DNA from: Fonsecaea monophora
Taxonomy: Eukaryota > Ascomycota > Eurotiomycetes > Chaetothyriales > Herpotrichiellaceae
DNA: 64,000 bases
NCBI RefSeq assembly: GCF_001642475.1
Contig: NW_019173939.1
Coordinates: 434,001 to 498,000, forward strand
Reading direction: 5' to 3'
Shown here: positions 33,501 to 42,158 of the stretch, in pieces
How the letters are laid out: each line of letters starts with the position of its first letter
Numbering within the stretch: position 1 is the first letter of the stretch
The notes under the pieces: generated by a model
Database searches by the model: none
What the model saw: the letters and a program-made list of their open reading frames with translations, nothing else
Told to the model about the DNA's origin: nothing
Position numbers and translations under genes: made by a program

Positions 33501-34087
33501 CTCAACACCTCAAGGGAGTACATTTTCTCAACCGGGCCCAGATCGATGAACTTGTGGAGAGGCCAGAGCGGCGCAAACCTCTGGCGTCGAAAGGTATCCA
33601 GTGTCCACAGGCCAACTGCGAATCGACCGCGTCGTTCGACGCGCCTGGAAAACTACGAGATCATCTCTTCAAGAAACATGGCATTCCCAAAGATGACGCA
33701 CTCCGACGTGCAGAAGAGTTACTGGGAGCTATGATACACCGCCCATCACAGGTGGTGCTTAAGCCATGTCCGCACGATGCTTGTCTTGAGAGCTTCTCAG
33801 CCCCCGCCAAGCTACGTGATCACCTACAGAAAAAACACAGTCTTTCTAGAGATGAAGCAATCCGCCAGGCAGAAGAGTTACTGGGAGCTGTGGTACGCCG
33901 CCGACCACCGACGGTGCTTAAGCCATGTCCGCACGATGCTTGTCTTGAGAGCTTCTCAGGCCCCGCCAAGCTACGTGATCACCTACAGAAAAAACACAGT
34001 CTTTCTAGAGATGAAGCAATCCGCCAGGCAGAGGAACTCTTAGGACCAGTCGGCGCAAAGACTGGTCGCCGTGGTCCTGGCTCCTAG
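30559..34087 (+). CDS. Tyrosine recombinase with C2H2 zinc fingers
   Basis: Four exons (30559-30836, 30893-31441, 31508-32424, 32487-34087; introns 56, 66 and 62 nt) keep one frame of 1,114 aa. Tyrosine-recombinase motifs in order: first Arg in ACSCRPGDVAKS (about residue 224), LTWDCVNL, the beta-hairpin Lys in LILKFTKGHK, box II NARDLRRGTARDLAHL (the usual His of HxxR is replaced, second Arg present, about 384), GLGHTRASLGKG, and the presumed nucleophile Tyr in VTERYAG (about 427). A long acidic linker follows, then C2H2-like fingers from about residue 797: CDEPGCEMKFTKRG with HKQRIH, CPLSDVCGSETRF with HLKGVH, and three CP...C...KLRDHL.KKH repeats. Order and spacing recall fungal DUF3435 and Crypton recombinases, but the Tyr context differs. 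It is the likely transposase of the element. Confidence 0.85.
33755..34046 (+). repeat. 159-bp tandem duplication in zinc-finger exon
   Basis: Two nearly identical units start at 33755 and 33914 with GTGCTTAAGCCATGTCCGCA, 159 bp (53 codons) apart. Each encodes one CPHDACLESFS...KLRDHLQKKH finger and its DEAIRQAEELLG linker. A more diverged third copy precedes them (from about 33600). Confidence 0.9.
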
Positions 34088-34749
34088 CCAAAGGTTTCAG
34101 GTCCCCACCCTTGTCCCCTTCAGTTAAAGTGCAAATCGACGGCATCGTTTCCCTCACCATGCACACTCTCCCAGTACCTCAAAGAGGTGCACCACCTCCC
34201 GCAAGATGAAGTGACTCGCATTACCGTGGAGACACACGGTAGAGACGTTGCGCGGTGAGCGATAAAGGAGTTGACCCAAGTCAGCTGCGTGCAATCGGGA
34301 TGTTATCTGCGGTTCTTTTCGACGGAAATATTATTTAATACGGCATGAATTTACCAACAACACAGCGAGATTCGACGGTGTCGAAGTGCTCAACCAACAC
34401 TCATTGATGTTATGACTACTTCAGGCATCCTACAGTCCATATCAGGCAGCGCAAATAGATATGAGATAGAAATGATAGATTCTAGTATTTCAGCTCCAAG
34501 GACAGTAAAGCTATGTAGTGGTGGTAGTCACCAGTCTCAGTCCGTGCGTTTACATGCGTCTCGTAAGCATATGTCCATGTCGGTCTCTCCATTCATGGCT
34601 CCATTACTCTAGTCTCGCGCCATGGAGCGACTCCACTATCCACTCTCCCCTTCTCGAACCACCCTTCTGCAGCACATCTCGCTCCGGATCTCATCGATTG
34701 AACGTGCGCCATGCCAAGGCTACTGTTCGTCAAGGTCTCTTCAATAGGT
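34088..34749. other. Element intergenic region
   Basis: Gap between the convergent 3' ends of the recombinase and the broken paralogue. It carries dyads at 34136 (one mismatch) and 34372 and GTCTCGCGCC at 34612. No gene is supported. Confidence 0.55.
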
Positions 34750-37116
34750 TTAGGCCGGTGCATTCGTACCGTTCGAGACGTCCGAGCCCTGTTCTTCCTC
34801 ACTTCCTGAGTCCTCACGGTCATGAATGTCTCGCGCCACGTCCAGTTGCATGTTGATAAGTTCCTCAGGTACTGAAGCTCTGTCAACCACACCCAATGCA
34901 CACTGTATCACATTCTTGAGCATGCTTGACTTTCGAGGGCGCAGTCTGGTCGTCATCGTCGTCTCCTCTTCTGTTGCCATGTCTCGTAACAGGTCATCTA
35001 CTTCTTTCTTGTCCACGAACACATTATTTGCATCGGCCTCCGACTCCGAGGAATCCCACCCGGACGATTCTTCCTAATTTTCTGGGTCATCGAGCATATA
35101 GTCGTGTGAGTTCAGCTGGACTTTAGTGTCGAAGTCTTTTGCCAGTAGATGATCGCTTCCCCTAAAGCTCAAACATGGCTGACAATATGCCCGCTGGCCA
35201 ATGGCGCCACAATCGTGTCTTTCGAGCCCCGTCACGAATTCAATATCTTGGAGCTCTTTAGCCCGCAGCCGTATCATCTCTTCAGGTTCTCGTCCCTTAG
35301 CTTCCCGCGGGTCCTCATTCTCTAATTCTCGAGCGCTTTCCATGAAATCCTCCATTGGGTGGGTGGGTCTCTCTCCATAGACTCCGTGCCGATGCCAGGA
35401 CCTGGATATACAAATTGTGATAGTCCTTATTCGCGACCTCTAGCTGTCTCACGTATCGATCAACTTCGTTGTCAAGCATTTCCATACTGGCCAGTCGGTT
35501 GAACCACAAGTGGGTTGACTCTTGACCACTATCATCCGACGGGGTCGATTCCCTGAGTTCTTCCGCATCATCCCGGGCCTTTTCTTTGATCGATTTCAAC
35601 ACTGCCTGGATTGATTCGTCGATCCTCACCTTGTCTTCCACGAAGGATAATACTGCTTTGTTGAAAGTGCTTCTCGCGATGTCCAGTCTTTGCTTCGGGT
35701 CTCCTTTGGCGTTCTCGTCGATATGCTGTCCCAGTACCATCGCTATACATTCGTTCGTCCCCAACTTATTCACTGGCCTCAGACCACCGGGTAGATACGA
35801 GGTGCGCACAAATCTCCCGGATGCATCGTGGACATTTCCGACCTTCTTCAGAGGCGCTTCCCGATAATTGCCCTTTGCATTCAACAAGCCTTGGGAATGT
35901 AACCTCCCTAGAGTGCTTGTGGCATTCGCAAGCAGCCCCCGGACCACCTTCTCAGGCCACAGATCGTCTGGCCATTGGGGCTCTGGGCGATCTTCTGACG
36001 AGTTCTCATCACATGTTTGTAGCCACTCCTGACGTACCCTCAAAAGCGGCTGCGCTTTTTCGACCCATTCCTCAATGATCGTGTTGTTCAACTCCTTCGA
36101 TAGTCTTAAGAATCCTCGATTGTCAAAGTAGGCGGGAGCATTTTTGTGTCTCTCTTGCTTATCGGATCTGTATGTGTTGATGATCTCCTCGATCTGGTCC
36201 TTTGTGAACGCCTTTTTCCAGTTTGGGTGGTCTCTGCTTAATTTGGGGTATCTTTCCGCATCAGATATCTTCTTCTTCGTCTTTGAGGTACCGTCTGGAT
36301 TAAACGTCTTCAACTTCCTCTGTGTGACTGCGTAGCCGATATTCCGAAGAAGGTATTTGCTGGCTGTACTCATCTTGTTGGTCTCGCTCCCCCCAAGGCC
36401 CTGAATTGAGGCTGTCGAATCTCCCGCTACTTCATCTTCTCTGCCCCGTTCCTCATCGACTTGCGCAAGTGTCAGTCTCGCCCCCTCCATCATCTCGCGA
36501 ACGCTAATATCCCCAACGTCTTTACTTTGTCTCACACCCGCGTACACTTCAAGTGCCCACGTCCAGGGCTTGTACCAAGTCTCTTCTGGTACATTTTCTC
36601 CGTTGCCCCAACTGCTGACACAATTGCTGCTTTGAATTTCCGCTTCTCCTTAGCTGGGGCTTTGTCAACTGGCATCTCGAGCCCTGCCAACTCCAGCTTG
36701 GCCATCTCGCCGTCGCGAAAGATACCCAATCTCTTTGATGGATCAATCGTCGTAATCTCCAATGCCGTGGAATCAGTAGTGACTTTCTGCGGTCTGTTAG
36801 TTTTGGGTTTCTTCGACACGTTCTCGGCCGTTGGTGTTGAATCTTTCGCCTCCTTCCTCGGGCGCTTGCTCGATTTCGGTTCTTCATCCTTTGTGGCCTG
36901 ATGAGTGTCTCCTTTGATCTGTAACTGAGCACCTTTTAGCTTGAGCAACTCGGGAGTGTCAGCCTTCGTCTCGCCCCGTGGCATTTGCACTTCCCGGATA
37001 CTTTTCCAGTTCATTCTGGCCAGGTTTTCTTCAATCTTGGTATCCCGCATGTTCATGTCCCAGCCATCCACCGCTTCACATATTTGTTCAAAAGTGAACC
37101 ACTGTCCCCCTTCCAC
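34750..37116 (-). pseudogene. Broken paralogue of the 730-aa element protein
   Basis: The reverse strand from MEGGQWFTFEQICEAVDGWD at 37116 to a stop at 34750 encodes a relative of the 730-aa protein in four pieces. Shared features are DSTALEI, RLGIFRDGE, APAKEKRKFKAA, RYPKLSRDHPNWKKAFTK, FDNRGFLRLS and GGLRPVNKLGTNECIAMVLG. The frame shifts near 36594 (an A run; EKMYQ in one frame, ENVPEETWYKPW in the next), shifts again near 35360 in a GGGT repeat, and is stopped by an in-frame TAG at 35074-35076 (MLDDPEN, stop, EESSGWDSSESEADANN). The last piece is acidic and helical. Three independent lesions argue for decay rather than sequencing error. The function of the family is unknown. Confidence 0.7.
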
Positions 37117-37395
37117 AGGGCCGATTACACTATCTGCGACACTCTATGGTACGAGAGCCTTAATCCTCTAACTTTACCTTTGTCACCTTTCTACCCTCTC
37201 CGAGTTAATTTTTCATTCTAAATGAGATTTCTCACGGTATGAGACTCCCAGACACAGGACATTCCGCATGCTTCTATTGTCCGTCGAAAACTATCCCCTT
37301 ACTACGACTAAAGCCCCTGGGCTGCGAACTTTCCACGGAATGAGACCTTCGCACGACATCAAGCCTAAAGTCGTGCCTGTATTTTCATATTTCTA

Positions 37396-37416
37396 GGCTA
37401 ACCTAGCATGCCCGAT
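37396..37416 (-). repeat. Right terminal inverted repeat
   Basis: The right end reads GGCTAACCTAGCATGCCCGA followed by T, the inverted partner of the left terminus. The SDR coding sequence resumes immediately after it at TCT ATT. Confidence 0.75.
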
Positions 37417-37755
37417 TCTATTGTCCTCTGCCTCCGTGATCAATTACGAAATTCCACAGTCAAGGTCATCGAGATATCACCCCCTCCTGTTCAAAGTGGG
37501 TGTTTATCTTCCGCCACTTGAGTGAGATGCTAACAGCTAGCAGCGGAACTCCATGACTACATGGGTGCTGACAAGGGACGGGCGTTGGGAATGCCAATCG
37601 ACAAGTTTACGCAGGCTGCCTATGACGGGCTCGTTTCAGGAAGTGATCAGATCGTCATCGGGGCGGTGGGATCATCAGAGACTTTTAACGATGTTGTGGA
37701 GAAGCGGAGGACGCTTTTTCAGAATCTGGCCAAAATGATGAGAGGAGAAAAGTAA
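37417..37755 (+). pseudogene. SDR gene, 3' part, beyond the element
   Basis: Sequence resumes the SDR exactly where the 5' part stopped: S-IVLCLRDQLRNSTVKVIE, then ISPPPVQ, a 48-nt intron (37496-37543, GTGGGT...GCAG with a GCTAAC branch-like site), then TELHDYMGADKGRALGMPID and VEKRRTLFQNLAKMM to the stop at 37753-37755. These are the substrate-loop and C-terminal segments of this fungal SDR subfamily (the PP.VQTELHD signature). There is no promoter or start codon of its own. Joined to the 5' part it completes 260 residues. Confidence 0.92.
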
Positions 37756-37981
37756 AGAGAGCAATGCGTGGCCTCATATTGAGCCTAATGTCCTCAAGTA
37801 GGAACAAAATCAAAGTTGGTTTAATCTAGTAGTAATTCTTGATCACTCTTCGTTGCACAACAAGCGATGTGGCTGTTGTTAGTTCGGCTTCACCCAGCCT
37901 TGGAAGGAGTGGCTCAGTGTGTGACAATCTGTGGTCAGTGTCGAGTCTCCTCGGGATAGTGCTCTTCTTGCACCAATCCTG

Positions 37982-38269
37982 ATGTCTGGCGCGCCGCCTC
38001 TTTGGATCTGGGCTTGGCAGGATGATGACGACGAAGACGAGCGCGTGGCAAACTATGAGCCTTCTGACCTGAAGAATCGGCAGCCGAAGCAGATCTTCGA
38101 GAAGGCAGCTGGGCAAACATACATCCACTTTGCATATGAACCGGCGTACCGCCGGGCAAGGCGGCTTCTACGTTCTGCCATATTCGGTGTAAGGCCAAAC
38201 GAAGACTTCAAGGAACTAGAGGAGATGTTCGCGAAGTGGGAGCGTATTCGACACAGAAGAGTGATTTAG
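37982..38269 (+). CDS. Small hypothetical protein
   Basis: An open frame of 95 codons from MSGAPPLWIWAWQDDDDEDE to RIRHRRVI. It has an acidic then basic composition with regular helical spacing at the end (RRLLRSAIFG, KELEEMFAKWERI). I recognise no family, and it could equally be an exon of a longer unannotated gene. Low confidence. Confidence 0.3.
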   Translation: MSGAPPLWIWAWQDDDDEDERVANYEPSDLKNRQPKQIFEKAAGQTYIHFAYEPAYRRARRLLRSAIFGVRPNEDFKELEEMFAKWERIRHRRVI

Positions 38270-38633
38270 GGGGCAAGCTCAGAATTGTCTAAACGCCCAC
38301 AAGTTGATAGTGGAGAGATGGGAACCGAGAGAATTGTCACGGCCTGAGTTTCAAATGCCAACACCTTCACTAGCGCCCAGCAATTCTCGAGGTGATATGT
38401 GTCTGTCTCCTTTACAATCTCCTAAGCGGATCGAGATAGACAAAGCCGATGAGAAAGGGTGTTTATAGCCATGGCGAGGCTGTAGTTTCTCCGAGGTCAA
38501 AAATAGCGCTATACAAACTCTTGGCATGTTTGTCCTTGTGGGTATGTTTGCTCGTCCTCCATTGAGCATCACGCACTTCCAGCCTTGTCCCGCAGTCAAC
38601 AGATGTGCCTAGGTATGTACCAACATCTTCTAC
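38270..38633. other. Intergenic
   Basis: Promoter-side region of the dipeptidyl peptidase gene. No other feature seen. Confidence 0.5.
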
Positions 38634-40862
38634 ATGCGAGCCCCTTTGTCGCCTCTCCAAAGGCTCGTACGTAGGATTTCCCAGCTCACTTCACAACTAT
38701 ACAGTGCCCCCTCTGCCAGTGCAAACATGGATCCATCCCTCCGTTCCCACTACCTTGCGGACAATCCTCCAACCGTCGTCCGCCTAGAGATCGCCCCTCA
38801 CTTCGCCGCTCTTTCACCCAAACACAAGCGATATGCTCATCATCTGAGTCGTGCTTCTTTCCATGGCACTCGAGTAACGCTAGCACAAGTGTCGCCCGAA
38901 TCTCCCGTCATCTACGATCTCATCCTTGCCCTACATCGTGCTTGCAACGGTGACTACAAGAAACTCTCCGCCGATACATCGGTCTCGTACCCCAATATTA
39001 CCCTATGGCTCGAGTACGCTGCCCAGTTCTTAGGGAACACGGGCAACTACAAAGGCTTCGGAGACTCCAAGTTCATACCGAGACTCTCACCCGAAGATCT
39101 CAAGAAGCTCTGTGATGTGAACGATGACTGCAAAAAGCTCTATGAGAAGGCCACGCAGACAGGAGGAGGTATATATGAGACCAAGAATGCGGCTCTGATG
39201 CACCTCGGATATCCAGAGGCAGGCCATATGACAGCATATTACCCAGATTCGCCAACAATAACCAAGGAGGAGATATCCATCGTCGGAGACGCACTCGAGG
39301 AGAAGAAGCTGCTGATCGAGAACACCAGATTGCGGAAGCTGGAATCTGGAGATTTCGAGTTGCTCATTGCCTCCGCGGTCTCGAACCCCCCTCCGTCAGA
39401 GCGCGATCTGGGCGATGTTTTATCAATTGACTTGCCAGGAAAACTCAGTGGCAAAAAGTTGCATCTTCGTTTTGGGGATTACCAGGAAGAGATGGCCAAG
39501 ATCACCCTCGAAATCAAGAAGGCGAGGAAGTATGCCGCCAATGAGGTCGAAGAAAAGATGCTCGACGAGTACGCGAGGTCCTTTGGAACAGGCAGCATTC
39601 AGGGATTTGTGGAATCACAGCGCTGGTGGATCAAAGACAAGAAACCCATGGTCGAGACCGACATAGGGTTTGTCGAGACTTATCGAGACCCCCAAGGTGT
39701 CCGCGGTGAGTGGGAAGGCTTTGTTGCTATGGTGAATCAAGAACGAACACGCGCTTTTGGCAAACTTGTCGACGCAGCACCAAGCATGATTCCCAAGCTA
39801 CCGTGGAGCAAGGAATTCGAGAAAGACAAGTTTCTGAGTCCAGACTTTACTTCATTGGAGGTGCTCAGCTTCGCAGGGAGTGGCATACCCGCCGGCATCA
39901 ACATCCCGAACTACGACTTCATCAGACAGAATGAGGGCTTCAAGAATGTGAGCCTCGGAAACGTCCTTAGTGCTAAAGCTCCCAATGAGCCAATTCCGTT
40001 CATTCGCAAACAAGACGACGAGCTCTTCCGCAAATATCGCGATCCTGCTTTCGAGGTCCAGGTGGGCATCCATGAACTGCTTGGACACGGTTGTGGCAAG
40101 TTGCTCCAGGAGACAGCCCCTGGAGAGTTCAACTTCGATATTAAGAACCCACCGGTCAGCCCGGTCACCAAGAAACCAATCACCTCATACTATAAACCTG
40201 GTCAGACCTGGTCTAGTGTCTTTGGGTCGATTGCTTCATCATACGAAGAGTGCCGCGCTGAATGCGTTGCGATGGCTCTCTCCTGCGACTTTGAGATTTT
40301 GCAAATCTTTGGATTTGGCAATGGCAAGGAAGATATCGGAAATGAGGCCGGAGACGTTCTGTACGTGGCGTATCTGCAAATGGCACGTGCCGGAGTGGCC
40401 GCGTTGGAATACTGGGATCCGAAGTCTCGAAAATGGGGCCAAGCGCATATGCAGGCTCGCTTCTCCATCCTCCGCACATTCATGGATGCTGGTGGCAACT
40501 TCTGCGAGCTCAAGTCTGGGAATGGTGACATCAAGAATCCGGACGACCTCGAAATCCACCTTGATCGGAGCAAGATCCTATCCCATGGACGTCCAGCGGT
40601 CGAGGCTTATTTGCAAAAGCTACACATATACAAGGCGACTGCTGACTTTGAAGCTGGGAAGAAGATGTACGACGACATTACGAATGTAGATGATTGGTGG
40701 GCCGAGAAAGCGAGACCGATTGTGCTGAAGAAAAAGACACCTCGCAAGGTATTTGTGCAGGTGAACACTGTGTTGGATGAGGAAACCGGAGATGTGAAGC
40801 TGGTGGAGTACGAACCGACAATAGAGGGGATGGTCCAGAGTTACGTTGACCGTAACGTCTGA
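38634..40862 (+). CDS. Dipeptidyl peptidase III (M49)
   Basis: A single-exon frame of 742 aa. The zinc site of family M49 is complete: HELLGH near residue 479 and EECRAE near residue 538, the two motifs that supply the zinc ligands and catalytic glutamate of dipeptidyl peptidase III. The enzyme removes dipeptides from the N-terminus of short peptides, normally in the cytosol. A second Met at 38727 (MDPSLRSHYLADNPPTVVRL) would give 711 residues, a usual fungal length. The 31 residues before it are basic and Ser-rich without acidic residues, resembling a mitochondrial presequence, so dual targeting by alternative starts is possible. Confidence 0.93.
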   Translation: MRAPLSPLQRLVRRISQLTSQLYSAPSASANMDPSLRSHYLADNPPTVVRLEIAPHFAALSPKHKRYAHHLSRASFHGTRVTLAQVSPESPVIYDLILALHRACNGDYKKLSADTSVSYPNITLWLEYAAQFLGNTGNYKGFGDSKFIPRLSPEDLKKLCDVNDDCKKLYEKATQTGGGIYETKNAALMHLGYPEAGHMTAYYPDSPTITKEEISIVGDALEEKKLLIENTRLRKLESGDFELLIASAVSNPPPSERDLGDVLSIDLPGKLSGKKLHLRFGDYQEEMAKITLEIKKARKYAANEVEEKMLDEYARSFGTGSIQGFVESQRWWIKDKKPMVETDIGFVETYRDPQGVRGEWEGFVAMVNQERTRAFGKLVDAAPSMIPKLPWSKEFEKDKFLSPDFTSLEVLSFAGSGIPAGINIPNYDFIRQNEGFKNVSLGNVLSAKAPNEPIPFIRKQDDELFRKYRDPAFEVQVGIHELLGHGCGKLLQETAPGEFNFDIKNPPVSPVTKKPITSYYKPGQTWSSVFGSIASSYEECRAECVAMALSCDFEILQIFGFGNGKEDIGNEAGDVLYVAYLQMARAGVAALEYWDPKSRKWGQAHMQARFSILRTFMDAGGNFCELKSGNGDIKNPDDLEIHLDRSKILSHGRPAVEAYLQKLHIYKATADFEAGKKMYDDITNVDDWWAEKARPIVLKKKTPRKVFVQVNTVLDEETGDVKLVEYEPTIEGMVQSYVDRNV

Positions 40863-42158
40863 GAGATCAGCAAGGGCAGCATATGAAACCGCGATGCATA
40901 TGGAATGATGTCTATTCATGACGAGGTCAAGCGTTCTCGCATACCTGATATCACGATCAGCACCGTGGGAATAGCATGAGCCGTTGGTACAAGTGATTGA
41001 ATCTAGAGAATCAATCCCAAAAGGCAGCATCAATGGCATATTCCAATGCCAATCACATTGACAGTATTCTGACACCAACTCTTGCTTTGTCTTATACAAA
41101 GTATAGATGGCTGGACTTGAGTTTTGGCCCCATTTCAAGCTTTTTCCCTCGTGGTATTTCTCCGAAAGGCTTGGCATGAAGGATCCGCGCCTTTCGCCTC
41201 CTGGTCTGGAAACCGAAACTGGCCATTTTCCCTGCGCTGCGCCACTTCATCTGAACCAACCTATCGCTACCATCGTTGTGTTTACCTATTTTGATCGATC
41301 AATCAGAACACAGGTCCACAACACCGAGTACAAGTACTACCACCTATCGTTCCCTAATAATAGCCCCCAAATCCTTCGGGTGAAAACAAGAGGTCATGTC
41401 CACTGGATCTCGGTTGAACCACATCAGCGACCCATCCGTTCAAGACACTAGGCATACAAGTCAGGTACACTCGTACTTTTGGGAAATGATCAGTAAACCG
41501 TTGCCTCTAGGCGCTCGCCTTCGCCGAGGATGCTGCCTCTTCCTCAACAACGACTATCTCTGTTCGGCACGGGACTCTTCATGGCATTGCTTCGATGAAC
41601 CCTACGAGTACGAGGTACTCAGGGGTCCTGCCACACGCTAGTCAACCCAGCGTCTTCTCGATGGAACAGCCTATGGAGCAAACCTGGGCGGCTCTGATTG
41701 CACCAAATGCTCAATCCTTGGTGGGTCGCCAGTGAATAATCCACGCTTAACACTCACACCACGACTCCATCCCAGACACGGCGCGATCCTTCTCGACCCA
41801 GGCCCACGGATATTGAGCGAAACGCTCCTTGACTTCCCCAGGCGCCCTAAGGAAGGATGGCATGGATGGAAGAGCTGAGTCTTCGCCGCGTCGCCTTGAC
41901 AAGTGAGGTAAGGAGCAAGAGAGGTAGCTTGCCCAACTTGCGACTTCATCTGCTTACTTTGCTCTTTACTACTCTGTTGTTTCCCACTTCGTCGGGTGAA
42001 ACCGACCCTAGATTCGTCTTCTCCATAATATATCCTTGGTACAGCTCACTCTTTCTCGATATTGACGATCCCCATCATCAAGATATTCCTTCAGCCCACA
42101 ACTTTTCCAGTTCTAAGCAGGATGGAAGATTAATCGACTTCTCCTACAGAAATCCAAC
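40863..42158. other. Intergenic
   Basis: No gene supported. Short frames on both strands lack conservation. The stretch before 42159 is pyrimidine-rich, as in a fungal core promoter. Confidence 0.5.

Larger units (their letters stand above)
19827..34837. repeat. Dispersed motif GGCACGAGAY / GTCTCGTGCC
   Basis: Exact GGCACGAGAY or its complement is at 19827, 25188, 25805, 25965, 26076, 26656, 28095 and 28390. One- or two-base variants are at 20869, 20989, 25036, 25112, 25319, 27735, 30462, 31850, 34612 and 34828. Both orientations occur, in leader, coding and trailer positions. One exact copy (3353) was seen outside the element. Confidence 0.7.
18688..35547. repeat. Dispersed dyad motif CGAC-N3-GTCG across the element
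   Basis: Exact copies begin near 18688, 19264, 22098, 24800, 25579, 28970, 29260, 30176, 30710, 31468, 32131, 33623, 34372 and 35536 (14 in total), with near matches at 21604 and 34136. They occur in exons in different frames, in introns and in spacers, so the constraint is on DNA and not on protein. Positions given are of the 12-mer (T/C)CGACNNNGTCG. In the other 44 kb of the window I saw one exact copy (about 3539). Confidence 0.75.
17635..37416. mobile_element. 19.8-kb tyrosine-recombinase element inserted in an SDR gene
   Basis: An insert of about 19,782 bp interrupts the SDR gene. Both breakpoints are set by protein conservation: the left flank ends in codon AAG-TC and the right flank resumes TC-T ATT. 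The dinucleotide TC is present at both junctions (17633-17634 and 37417-37418). With one TC removed the SDR coding length is 783 nt, exactly 261 codons including stop, with both SDR introns preserved. The ends are imperfect inverted repeats. Contents in order: EED-repeat gene (broken, reverse), acidic 254-aa protein (reverse), SNF2 helicase (forward), 730-aa protein (forward), 497-aa protein (reverse), tyrosine recombinase with zinc fingers (forward), and a broken paralogue of the 730-aa protein (reverse). Two short motifs are dispersed throughout. The element class is not one I can name. Confidence 0.9.

Noticed and set aside
17635..37416. Identification of the insert as a Starship
   Set aside because: The recombinase is internal, the tyrosine context differs from the DUF3435 pattern I know and no cargo is seen; a distant relationship remains possible.
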